Source: a virus. From it: a stretch of 60,735 bases of DNA. Of this stretch, positions 51,425-59,754 are shown one piece after another. How positions within the stretch are numbered: the stretch's first letter is position 1; every line of letters begins with the position of its first letter. The stretch covers positions 1 through 60,735 of the IMG/VR virus record IMGVR_UViG_3300042384_000237. One strand, written 5' to 3'. The notes under the pieces were generated by a model. The model saw only the letters and a program-made list of their open reading frames with translations. It was not told the origin of the DNA and did no database searches. The translations under genes and the position numbers were made by a program.

Positions 51425-52069
51425 TTAGCGCCGAAGAGTCCCCTCGGCTGCACGTTTTAATACTTCTTCCTGTGATAGTTTAAACAATGACTTGTTAGCA
51501 TTATCAGAAGGAGCTGTACTATGGGCGCCTGACGTTCCACCACCGGTTGATACTTTTGGTTTGAAGAGAAATGAATTATCTTCGCTTTCAGAGAATTGTT
51601 TTATAAATGTTCTAAGATCGACACCACTCTTGTGTGTCCAGACACCTAATTCATTTTGAACTAGTTGACTTGCTATATCCATATAGGCCATATCTAAGGC
51701 TTTATCACTTCTAAACACATAACTTGAGAGAGCGGATTTAATCTCGGCATCTCTGGCAAGTTCTAAGTTGCGTTTCACTAGCACCTCCACTTTTGCGTTG
51801 GCTTCTGCTAATTGAAGTTCATAAGCTTCTTTATATTTACCATCATCTTGTAGTCTTTTTAATTCAGCTTCTTTCTCTTTCTGTTCGTACTCAGCGGCTT
51901 TCTTAATCGCGGCATCTCTTTCAGCATAAGCTTTATCTAGATTTGATTTGATAGGTTGAAGAGCATCTTGGATTTTCTTCTCGATCGCATCCACAGGAGG
52001 AGCGGGAATAATAGGATCCGGAGTAGGAGCAGGGGTTTCGATGTTTTCATCTGTGGTTTCTGTAGACAT
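51425..52069 (-). CDS. Capsid scaffolding protein
   Basis: The 214-residue protein has a Pro/Thr-rich N-terminus, a long charged coiled coil (about 35-110: AERDAAIKKAAEYEQKEKEAELKRL...), and a C-terminal helix rich in Lys/Glu, as in phage scaffold proteins just upstream of the capsid gene. It guides prohead assembly. R1 copy 4 lies 80 nt upstream. Confidence 0.83.
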   Translation of the reverse strand: MSTETTDENIETPAPTPDPIIPAPPVDAIEKKIQDALQPIKSNLDKAYAERDAAIKKAAEYEQKEKEAELKRLQDDGKYKEAYELQLAEANAKVEVLVKRNLELARDAEIKSALSSYVFRSDKALDMAYMDIASQLVQNELGVWTHKSGVDLRTFIKQFSESEDNSFLFKPKVSTGGGTSGAHSTAPSDNANKSLFKLSQEEVLKRAAEGTLRR

Positions 52070-52149
52070 TTGTTATTTCCTTTTGAGTACAACTCGTTAT
52101 TGAGTACAGATACAATCTATACCTATGGAATATTTAAAAATTAAATTTA

Positions 52150-52165
52150 GGGTTAATTTAACGGG
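52150..52165 (-). repeat. Intergenic repeat R1, copy 4 (candidate capsid-operon promoter)
   Basis: CCCGTTAAATTAACCC on the minus strand, 80 nt before the scaffold start. An AT-rich leader with a TGTACTCAA direct repeat follows. Confidence 0.7.
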
Positions 52166-52230
52166 TTTAGTAAGGTTAGAAGTATAGTACCCCTTAGGAA
52201 TAGCTTTAAGATATCTCTTAGGTTTAATGA

Positions 52231-52266
52231 TTAAGAGAGGGGATAAAGAGAGGGACTAACTACTAA
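52231..52266 (-). repeat. Intergenic repeat R3, copy b, in the 313-nt gap 52070-52382
   Basis: A 33-nt stretch identical to R3a (TTAGTAGTTAGTCCCTCTC then TTTATCCCCTCTCT). In this gap the minus-strand order is long hairpin, R1 copy 5, C-rich tract, R3b, R1 copy 4, leader, scaffold gene. Nothing protein-coding is visible in the gap. Confidence 0.75.
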
Positions 52267-52293
52267 TAATTATATATTGGGGGGAGGCCGGAG

Positions 52294-52309
52294 GGGTTAA
52301 TTTAACGGG
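52294..52309 (-). repeat. Intergenic repeat R1, copy 5
   Basis: CCCGTTAAATTAACCC on the minus strand, preceded within 6 nt by the long hairpin at 52316-52375 and followed by a C-rich tract and R3b. Confidence 0.7.
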
Positions 52310-52315
52310 GTTAGA

Positions 52316-52375
52316 TCAATGTCAAAGACCAGAGCTTCCAGTTTGGAGTCCAGAAGGCTCTAGCCTTAACATTGA
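52316..52375 (-). terminator. Long imperfect hairpin after the Tad2-like gene
   Basis: TCAATGT/ACATTGA closes a stem that continues as AAGGC/GTCTT and AGAGC/GCTCT around a 20-nt loop. No U-run follows; R1 copy 5 is next. It probably ends or protects the upstream transcript. Confidence 0.6.
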
Positions 52376-52382
52376 AAATTAT

Positions 52383-52604
52383 TTAACTAACCAATATCCA
52401 ATCATCCGCTAGAAGGTCAGATATGGAAGGCACCCACGTATTAAAAGAGTTTTTAACATTCTTAATAACAAAATATGGGCATAACTCTGAAAATTCAAAA
52501 TCGTGTCCTTCAACTAATTTGATATACATGTCTCTTCCGTTCCAACCTTCTCGTGCAATCTTATGATTTGCTTTAAGCATATCTAAAGCGTGACTAAAAT
52601 TCAT
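52383..52604 (-). CDS. tad2: DUF2829 / Tad2-like anti-Thoeris protein
   Basis: The 73-residue protein has the family layout: MNFSHALDMLKANHKIAREGWNG at the start, a beta-rich middle (DMYIKLVEG...), and the closing WVPSISDLLADDWILV. Proteins of DUF2829 include Tad2, which binds the cyclic ADP-ribose-type signal of Thoeris and blocks defence; some relatives also bind other nucleotide signals. It is short relative to many Tad2 proteins because the central loop is reduced, so the ligand could differ. It is coupled to the zinc-ribbon gene (ATGA). Confidence 0.85.
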   Translation of the reverse strand: MNFSHALDMLKANHKIAREGWNGRDMYIKLVEGHDFEFSELCPYFVIKNVKNSFNTWVPSISDLLADDWILVS

Positions 52605-52735
52605 TTGTGTTTAGCTCCACAGACTGTACATGTAAATCCTTTCTTTTGATCCGGATTCATTACACGCATTTGTTTACCGTGTAGTTTATCTTGTGCTTCA
52701 TGTTTGCATGTACAACTTTTAATTTCAGCCGACAT
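52601..52735 (-). CDS. Small zinc-ribbon protein
   Basis: The 44-residue frame (MSAEIKSCTCKHEAQDKLHG...) has CTC near the start and CTVC near the end, a four-cysteine zinc ribbon. It overlaps the start of the Tad2-like gene and the end of the Gp49-like gene. Function unknown; such ribbons often bind nucleic acid or protein. Confidence 0.68.
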   Translation of the reverse strand: MSAEIKSCTCKHEAQDKLHGKQMRVMNPDQKKGFTCTVCGAKHK

Positions 52736-52979
52736 ATAATTGCTCCTTTAATAAATAACCTTCTAATTTCCAAACTTTATCAAGCGCATTTTTATAAGCC
52801 CATTCTTGACCTGTTTGTTCATTGAAGTTCGCAGGGTCTACACATGCAGATTCACCAAGCAATAAGTAACCATTTTGTAATGTCATTAAACATACAGTAG
52901 TCGTAGTTCCAGGAAATACATGATAAGTTACTGATTTAACTTTAGCTTCGATATCAGCTAATTCTAATTTATTTTTCAT
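52725..52979 (-). CDS. N4 Gp49 / Sf6 gp66-like protein
   Basis: The 84-residue protein starts at MKNKLELADI right after the upstream stop. The core TVCLMTLQNGYLLLGESACVDPANF...AYKNALDKVWKLEGYLL is the signature of the phage N4 Gp49/Sf6 gene 66 family. The role of the family is not established; it is widespread in phage accessory regions. Confidence 0.88.
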   Translation of the reverse strand: MKNKLELADIEAKVKSVTYHVFPGTTTTVCLMTLQNGYLLLGESACVDPANFNEQTGQEWAYKNALDKVWKLEGYLLKEQLYVG

Positions 52980-52980
52980 T

Positions 52981-55900
52981 TTATCCAATTCCATAAAAAC
53001 CCCAATCATCTTCAAATTTAGTTGGATCAGGGATAGGTGAGAGTATATCCTTTTTAGTAAGGATATCCGATTTCTTCAATACTTTGCCACCGACAACAGA
53101 TACACCTTCTACAGGTATTAATCCTTTGTCAATAGCTTCTTCTAAGTATTTGTCATATAATTCTTGAGGTAAACCTCTATTCAACATTTCATCCAATGTT
53201 GTTTTAACAGGAGTAGCATCTAATGTGCTTGCATACAAGTTCCTAATACCATCCCGTGCTTCGAGCATATCTGCGGCGTTAGCGAAAAAGGCGTCATGAA
53301 TGGTTGATGTTGCGACATTATTTTTTCTACCCCATAAATGGAAGTTCTTGACAAGCGTAGCATCGTTTGAGTGGTTGCCATTAACAGCGAATGCCGTTCT
53401 TGCCTTGGTTGCGTCTGCAATGTCATTGATCTTACCTTCTGCATTTACTGTTTGTTCCCACCAAGTAGCTTCCGTTTTCTGAGCTATCTGTAGTACGTTA
53501 TTAACCCAATTACCATCTTTATCTTTATACGATAATCGCTCTTCAAAAGATTGGGTAAAGTTCTGTTCAATAATCTTACCATCAAAATTAACCCAAGGCA
53601 CATTAGTCCAAGACTTCGGTAGCTTGTTAGCTGTGAATACTTCAAAACCCTTCGATATAACTAATTTCTCAATCGGCTCAATCTTTAAAACCTTAAAGCC
53701 TGTACGTCTATCATCGGGCGCCTTGACACCATAAATAAGATCGGCTAAATTCCCATCAGGTTTCCAACCATCAAATCTACGTAAGAACTTTTCAGATACA
53801 GCTTCACCAGCTTTTATACCTAAGATTTCACTAACTCTATCTGGTAACGTATAACCCTTGCCACGAGTGCCTAAGACACCTGTTTTAATGACACTAACCC
53901 AATCTAATTTAGATTGTGAAGGTTTAGCATTCTTAAGAAAATCTTCTGCCAATCTGCCAAAGAACTTTGTAAAGTCTTTTAAAATAGGAACTTGTTCACC
54001 TAAGTGTTCAGACATAAGTTTAGCTATAGCTTGGAAATCGGCTGGAGTAACAACTCTATCATATTGATGTGACATCTTCTCGACTAAGTCTTTTGTCTTG
54101 GGATCTAAGAAGTATAATGCTTCCATTATATCATCACCCGGGTCTTGACCTTTGTTGAATACATCACGAACATTTTGTCTAAGTTGCTTCAGTTCTTCAG
54201 CTGTTTCAGGATCAAACTTTTCATATCTTGCTGCTCTAGCTGAGATCTCACTTAACACAGTATCGCGATCACTTGCCTTAACAACTAATGTGTTACCTTG
54301 CTTCTCCAAGATCTTAGCAAGTTTACCTTCTACATTCAAGATTCCGGTTCTTTCGCCAGCTCCGTAGAACGTTACCATGTTCTGAGCTTTAGCGGCTTTA
54401 CGTAAGTCTTTCTCATTTAAACCTAATTTTTCGTTAAGCACTTTAAACCGAGGATCATTATATGTAGAGGCTGCAATCTCATCGTATAGCCTACGTTTCT
54501 GACTTGTTGGCACTACATTCGAGAGTTCTGCTAATTGTTTATTCTTTGTTGTAAGGGCAATGATCTGAGCACCAGAAGACGAAGCATCTTGCTCTAAAGC
54601 TAAAGCTGTCTTATAGTTATCCATTGTTCCGCCAGCCTTCAAGTGATTATCAATCTTAGCGGCTTCCATAGCAAATCTCATAAATTTGCCTAGCTCTTCG
54701 CCTTCGACTAATTGCACTGTCTCGGATTCTAATATTGCACGGATGTCATTAGGCTTTCCACGTAACATTTTATTACCAAGATCTACTAGATCAGGCCAAA
54801 GCTTATCGGCAATTTTCTGTCTACCTGTGAATGATAATGAGTTATATCTACCTTCAAATGTATCATTTAGACCGCCCATAAAGGCACCTATCTGATCTCT
54901 GAAGTTATTATAACCCGCTACTCCAAGTACTTTGGATAGCTCAGTATTAAGGAAGGGTCGAAAAGACTCACCGCTCTGAGGACTGATAAGCCCACGATCA
55001 TAAATACGGGCACGGTGGTCAACAAAAGCGTGATTGCTAAAACTAGAGCCCTTTGATCGGAGCCAGGCCATCGATTTGAATCTCTCATAAGCATCTCCTC
55101 TCGAAGAAATATAATGTTTGTATTCGTTAAGTTCATTATATTTTTTGGCGTTTCCCCTGTCATCTTCAAAGTATAAAAGCTTTTGAGTGAAGTCATAAAA
55201 ATCATCATCTATTTTATATTTAGATTTAGAGGCCCAGTTTAAAGCATCGGCAAGGTTCTTATCAACCAGAGCTTCAGGAAAATCACCGAAACTATTAGTT
55301 GATGTAATAGGCATACGTGTATCTTCTAAACCAAAGATACCATTATCAATAAAATACGTCTTGTAACCTTCGCGGAATACTAACTTATTCTTATCCGTTG
55401 TAACACCGACACGTAGGCCGACATCCACTTTCCTTGTGAGCTGTGCGTATTCTTGTACACGAGGATCAGTAACACGTATATTATATGATAAGGTATCATA
55501 ATAGGGGCCAAAGAGTTGATTACTCAAACGGCTTTTCATACGTCTTTTTTGAACACCAAATGTTTCTACTTCAAAGAATTTACTTACATTCTTTGCTTCT
55601 AATAGTTTCATCCCTGTACTATACCACTCTCTGCGACTGCCGTTAAGGTTAGCAAGATTATGTAAGTCTCTGCCCAACGCAACTGCAAATTGATCTCTAT
55701 CTGGCATATCCGCCATACTAAGTCTGTTAGCAAATTTCAAATAAAATTGCTGTAAGCTGGATTCACTAATACGTGGTTGTCCATTAGGTAATCTTTTTAA
55801 TTTAAGAGGAATCTTATAATCAAATGTATTACGAAGTTCTCTAGCAATCTTAGGGGCTGTCTGATCTTCCCATCTATTCTTAGCTCGTATATTGTCTAAG

Positions 55901-57618
55901 AAGTTATCGTGAAGATCTTGTAGCTGTGTAGGCCCAAGTACAGGATCGATATAATTGTCTTGTTTCAACTTCTTTAAAACATCAGTATCTCGTCTGATCT
56001 GTGTCTCAATAGAATCCGATACGTTCATTACATCAAATTTAATTTGACCTTGTACAACACCTTTAAAGTTACCCCATTGCTCGCCATTCCTTCTAAACCT
56101 AGAGAAGATAATTCTTAAGTTATCCGCAACTACGGCACGTTCATTAGCACCCATCTTCTCATCCAAACTACCAATAAACTCCTCAATATAAATTTTATCC
56201 TTCGGTTTCAAATCCGCACTTTCTCTTACGAGTTTAAGGTTATTATTGAGTACTGATATGTTTGGCTGATAAAGACGGGTATCTTCGTAACGCCCTGTTA
56301 CAGGGTTAAAAACTGTTTGTTCTTCTGTTGGCAATTTAGTCAAGACTCTATTCTTAGTAGCTTTCTTATTGTGTAATAAAGTTCCACGATAATTAGTTAG
56401 ACTTAATGTTCCGTCTAACTCTCCTGCTTGTAGCAAATAGTAATCACGAAGTGTATTCGTTAATTTATTGTCGTTGAGAAAGTCTTCAGGCTTTGTAGCC
56501 GTCAATTGCATAGCGTCTAGTTTGGCTTTCGCATTAGCAAACTTTTGTGTGTCATTAGGTAATGTATACGTTGAGTCAGTCATCTTACGAAGTTCATTAA
56601 TACCTATGGTATTACCTTCTGCATTAGTAAATTTATCTAATGTGACTTGTTGTGTATCGAATATCTGTACTTTCTTATAATCACCTAGATGTCTTAATTT
56701 AACATCTTGCGGTTGTCGCAGCAACCAATCATTATATGATTCTTTCAGCGGGGTGTTACCATCATAGAAAGCTTTTTGATCTTTAGTTAGACCGTCTAGA
56801 TTCCTTCTACGTATTTGTGCAACACCTTCCATCTTGGACATGTCATCCCATGATTTAAAAACAGGGACTGTCGTTGATCGACAATGCCAATGCGCAGGTG
56901 GTAAATGTTCTGTGTCTGTCATCGGATAAAGATGACCATCTCGATGAGCACATAAGCTAGAAGTCCTAGCATCCAAGACAGCTACATACTGCCAACCTTG
57001 TAATGCTTTCTCATTTGCTTGGTAAACTGCATGATCCGCTTGAGCTGTAACAGAGGTAATAGCTGTTATCACAAGTGCTTTTGATTGCATTCTTGTAATA
57101 TCATGTACGTTACCCTTTCTAACTTCTAAGGCTATCTCATCAGAGGATTTACCAGCTGCTATTCCTTTTCGTATAAGAGCTTCTAATCTAATTCTTTCAT
57201 TCTTTGCAATACCACTCCACCCTTGTTCCATTGTTTGATTAGTATGGATAGGGTTTTTCAGCGCAATTTCCTCAGAGACAACATTTTTAGGTCTCTCAGT
57301 ACGCCATATCTTACCCATTGCTGTTTCAACATTCTGGTAAGCGTATGATATCTGATCGGCCGTTAGTGATAGCAAATCCTTTTTAACCGAATTGTTTATA
57401 CTCTTATAAGTGGTTCTTAATTCTTTGTCCACTGCATTTCTTAATCTATCAAACCCTTGTGGAGACAATGCAGCATCTCTCACAAGCTTATCTATATTAA
57501 CTACATGACCGTCAATAATTAAATCAACCTTGCCCGATACCCTTCTTTCATAAAGCCGAATCATTGCTGCACGATCAATTATCTTGTCATATATTTGTGT
57601 ATTACTATTGACGGTCAT
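52981..57618 (-). CDS. MuF-type head protein fused to a single-subunit (virion-type) RNA polymerase
   Basis: The 1,545-residue protein has an N-terminal MuF/SPP1 gp7-like module (about 80-255) with the Cys/His set C223, H225, D227, H243, H245, C246 in SLCAHRDGHLYP...PPAHWHCRS. From about 830 it shows ordered T7/N4 polymerase motifs: HRARIYDRG (868-876), motif A Asp1011 in QDASSSGAQ, motif B Arg1073, Lys1077, Met1081, Tyr1085-Gly1086 with T7 spacing, NHSNDA (1415-1420) and motif C His1441-Asp1442. About 180 extra residues separate B and C compared with T7. The region 255-830 is unassigned. By position next to the portal it should be packaged and injected, giving early transcription. Confidence 0.88.
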   Translation of the reverse strand: MTVNSNTQIYDKIIDRAAMIRLYERRVSGKVDLIIDGHVVNIDKLVRDAALSPQGFDRLRNAVDKELRTTYKSINNSVKKDLLSLTADQISYAYQNVETAMGKIWRTERPKNVVSEEIALKNPIHTNQTMEQGWSGIAKNERIRLEALIRKGIAAGKSSDEIALEVRKGNVHDITRMQSKALVITAITSVTAQADHAVYQANEKALQGWQYVAVLDARTSSLCAHRDGHLYPMTDTEHLPPAHWHCRSTTVPVFKSWDDMSKMEGVAQIRRRNLDGLTKDQKAFYDGNTPLKESYNDWLLRQPQDVKLRHLGDYKKVQIFDTQQVTLDKFTNAEGNTIGINELRKMTDSTYTLPNDTQKFANAKAKLDAMQLTATKPEDFLNDNKLTNTLRDYYLLQAGELDGTLSLTNYRGTLLHNKKATKNRVLTKLPTEEQTVFNPVTGRYEDTRLYQPNISVLNNNLKLVRESADLKPKDKIYIEEFIGSLDEKMGANERAVVADNLRIIFSRFRRNGEQWGNFKGVVQGQIKFDVMNVSDSIETQIRRDTDVLKKLKQDNYIDPVLGPTQLQDLHDNFLDNIRAKNRWEDQTAPKIARELRNTFDYKIPLKLKRLPNGQPRISESSLQQFYLKFANRLSMADMPDRDQFAVALGRDLHNLANLNGSRREWYSTGMKLLEAKNVSKFFEVETFGVQKRRMKSRLSNQLFGPYYDTLSYNIRVTDPRVQEYAQLTRKVDVGLRVGVTTDKNKLVFREGYKTYFIDNGIFGLEDTRMPITSTNSFGDFPEALVDKNLADALNWASKSKYKIDDDFYDFTQKLLYFEDDRGNAKKYNELNEYKHYISSRGDAYERFKSMAWLRSKGSSFSNHAFVDHRARIYDRGLISPQSGESFRPFLNTELSKVLGVAGYNNFRDQIGAFMGGLNDTFEGRYNSLSFTGRQKIADKLWPDLVDLGNKMLRGKPNDIRAILESETVQLVEGEELGKFMRFAMEAAKIDNHLKAGGTMDNYKTALALEQDASSSGAQIIALTTKNKQLAELSNVVPTSQKRRLYDEIAASTYNDPRFKVLNEKLGLNEKDLRKAAKAQNMVTFYGAGERTGILNVEGKLAKILEKQGNTLVVKASDRDTVLSEISARAARYEKFDPETAEELKQLRQNVRDVFNKGQDPGDDIMEALYFLDPKTKDLVEKMSHQYDRVVTPADFQAIAKLMSEHLGEQVPILKDFTKFFGRLAEDFLKNAKPSQSKLDWVSVIKTGVLGTRGKGYTLPDRVSEILGIKAGEAVSEKFLRRFDGWKPDGNLADLIYGVKAPDDRRTGFKVLKIEPIEKLVISKGFEVFTANKLPKSWTNVPWVNFDGKIIEQNFTQSFEERLSYKDKDGNWVNNVLQIAQKTEATWWEQTVNAEGKINDIADATKARTAFAVNGNHSNDATLVKNFHLWGRKNNVATSTIHDAFFANAADMLEARDGIRNLYASTLDATPVKTTLDEMLNRGLPQELYDKYLEEAIDKGLIPVEGVSVVGGKVLKKSDILTKKDILSPIPDPTKFEDDWGFYGIG

Positions 57619-57628
57619 TTGTTATCCT

Positions 57629-58141
57629 TTATTTTTTGTATTTACTTTTACCACTACCAATTGCTCTCGCACCCAATCGTGATGCACCGTAGTTCACAGC
57701 CGCGCCCAAAGCCGCGCCCGCCGCAATGCCTGCCGCACCACCAAAAATGGCACCCCGTGTGCCGCCATAGACCGCGCCGAGCAGTGCGCTATGGGCAGCC
57801 GTGCCTGAGGCTACCGTGCCAAGAGCCCCTGCTACGCCACCAACTACAGCGGACGCTTTTCTGGCTCTGGCAATTACTTTTTCGCCACCAGCTTGGTTTG
57901 CTGTTCCAAATGAAGTATTGGCTTTATTACCGGCAATGGCACCTGCGGCTAGTGAGCCTACCGGCCCAAAGAGAGCACCAATAGTCCCAACCTTAGCGCC
58001 GCCTGTGCTGAATGGACCCGTTATCTTAACAGGAGTAGCTTTATGCGCCTGAGCTAACGCCTTACCACCACCTATGGCGTGATGCGAGCCTTTGGCATTC
58101 TGATTACCTTTCAGAGAAACACTTAATTTAGTATTTTTCAT
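57629..58141 (-). CDS. Glycine-zipper, Ala/Gly-rich virion-region protein
   Basis: The 170-residue protein has a basic N-terminus with KGNQNAKGSHH and two long Gly/Ala zippers (about 48-70 and 95-155, e.g. GALFGPVGSLAAGAIAG and GGAAGIAAGAALGAAV) that can insert into membranes. The C-terminus is basic. Lying between portal and the MuF-polymerase gene, it could be a minor capsid or ejection protein that helps the polymerase cross the membrane. This is inferred from position and composition. Confidence 0.72.
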   Translation of the reverse strand: MKNTKLSVSLKGNQNAKGSHHAIGGGKALAQAHKATPVKITGPFSTGGAKVGTIGALFGPVGSLAAGAIAGNKANTSFGTANQAGGEKVIARARKASAVVGGVAGALGTVASGTAAHSALLGAVYGGTRGAIFGGAAGIAAGAALGAAVNYGASRLGARAIGSGKSKYKK

Positions 58142-59753
58142 TTTGTTTTACCTGTAGTGGAAGGGGTGTTGACGATGCTGCACCAGCGGCAGCTGCCTTG
58201 TCTACCTGCATAGCATAATTATCATTATACTGTGTAGCTGCAGGGACTACTAAATTGTCTTGATTAATCTCTTTCTGAGCTTCTTCGTCATCATATTCTG
58301 GATCTAAGATATCATTACCTTTAAGCATTTGTAACCAAACAGATCTAGGGATTAAACCGCCTTGATACCATGTAGTGATTAGCGTTAACCAATCGGCACC
58401 TAATGGAACTGGGTCAAAATCTGCTGATAATTCAAAATGAATATCACACGCTTCAAAAGCTGTATTGTACCGCCAGTTGAGCATTAAACAAATAATCTGT
58501 TTCATTGTATTAGAGATCTTAGTGCTTAGAACGGCCAACTGTGCCGTCTGTGAAGCATTTCTAATTTCCAAAGCAATACCAGACTGCTCGTTCTCTGTAG
58601 TTAACATTCTGATACCAAGCTTTGCCATCTCATCGATTGTAGATTCAATAGCTCTTTGCATATCTTGTAAAGCTGCTGTGGGCGTTTCTAAGACGGCTGC
58701 TGTATCGCCTTGTCTCAAACGTAACCAAGAACCTAAGCCTGAAGATACAATATCATCAAAGTCTTCATCTCCCATATCAGACATAATAACAGGTGTATAG
58801 GTAGATGCCCCGTATAGCAAGTGATTACGTCTACTAATTTTATTATAGAGACTAACTTCTTTATCTACGATAGGCATTAATACAGGTGTTAACGGAACGA
58901 TGTTACCGTTCAAAGGCCATGCTGGAATATGTGTTAATTTTTCACCATTAGCATAAATACTGTCTAGTGTGTCTACAAGAATAAAAGCACCGGAAGGTAG
59001 TAATTGATTATTCTTATTACCTGCTTCTCCTACACGTAATGTTTGATCACCGTCATCTTGAATAGAGCCTTGATAGATACGGATGCGATATTCACCATTC
59101 TCATCCAGCTCATGCACCCAAACTGTAGGGACACGTCTCGCATGGAATTCATTAATAGTGTAATCGTCGGCAAAGCCTTTAATGATTACTCTTTGTAAAA
59201 TTGTCTTTCCAAACATATCTGTGGAAGTGGACCAGTTAATAACTGTCTCTGCTTTTTGTAAGATAGGGTAAGGTTTAATTTTATCTTTAGTTTCTTTATC
59301 TAAAGCATCAGCATTGGGTACGTTAGGGTAATCTACAAATACCCAAGCTCTTGATGTTTGGATCTCTTCCCAGATAATTTCATCTAAAAATGATATAAGT
59401 GTACAGTCGTCACGACCGATATTATTTATTAGCCAGTCTTTGGCATCTTCGGGAGCACCATCAGGCAATGTAAGAGTAGGTGGCTTTCTTAATAACCCGC
59501 CTACAATCATTTTAGCAAATTGAGAAGTGATGCCCGGTAATTCAGCTTCTGCTCTATAAAAGTCGTATTGGCCCGAAGACATTGAAGGAGAGAAGGGGAT
59601 TAATAAATTTGACAGTCTTACCAAATCAATATGGGCATCTAGCTCCTTTACTGCACGTTCCCCATTACAAACAGCTCGGCTTTTGGCCCATGAGGGTGCT
59701 AAATACATATACGCTTGACAAGGGTCTGCGACTGTTTTAATGGTTCCTGTCAT
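58128..59753 (-). CDS. Portal protein (DUF4055 type)
   Basis: The 541-residue protein matches the DUF4055 portal family: an early YDFYRAEAELPGITSQFAKMIVGGLLRKPP, a central ...HIPAWPLNGN..PLTPVLMPIVDKEVSLYNKISRRNHLLYGAS, and the closing PLGADWLTLITTWYQGGLIPRSVWLQ with an acidic tail. It forms the dodecameric DNA gate of the head. The following MuF gene is its usual partner. The terminase that would normally precede it is not in the window. Confidence 0.9.
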   Translation of the reverse strand: MTGTIKTVADPCQAYMYLAPSWAKSRAVCNGERAVKELDAHIDLVRLSNLLIPFSPSMSSGQYDFYRAEAELPGITSQFAKMIVGGLLRKPPTLTLPDGAPEDAKDWLINNIGRDDCTLISFLDEIIWEEIQTSRAWVFVDYPNVPNADALDKETKDKIKPYPILQKAETVINWSTSTDMFGKTILQRVIIKGFADDYTINEFHARRVPTVWVHELDENGEYRIRIYQGSIQDDGDQTLRVGEAGNKNNQLLPSGAFILVDTLDSIYANGEKLTHIPAWPLNGNIVPLTPVLMPIVDKEVSLYNKISRRNHLLYGASTYTPVIMSDMGDEDFDDIVSSGLGSWLRLRQGDTAAVLETPTAALQDMQRAIESTIDEMAKLGIRMLTTENEQSGIALEIRNASQTAQLAVLSTKISNTMKQIICLMLNWRYNTAFEACDIHFELSADFDPVPLGADWLTLITTWYQGGLIPRSVWLQMLKGNDILDPEYDDEEAQKEINQDNLVVPAATQYNDNYAMQVDKAAAAGAASSTPLPLQVKQNEKY

Positions 59754-59754
59754 T

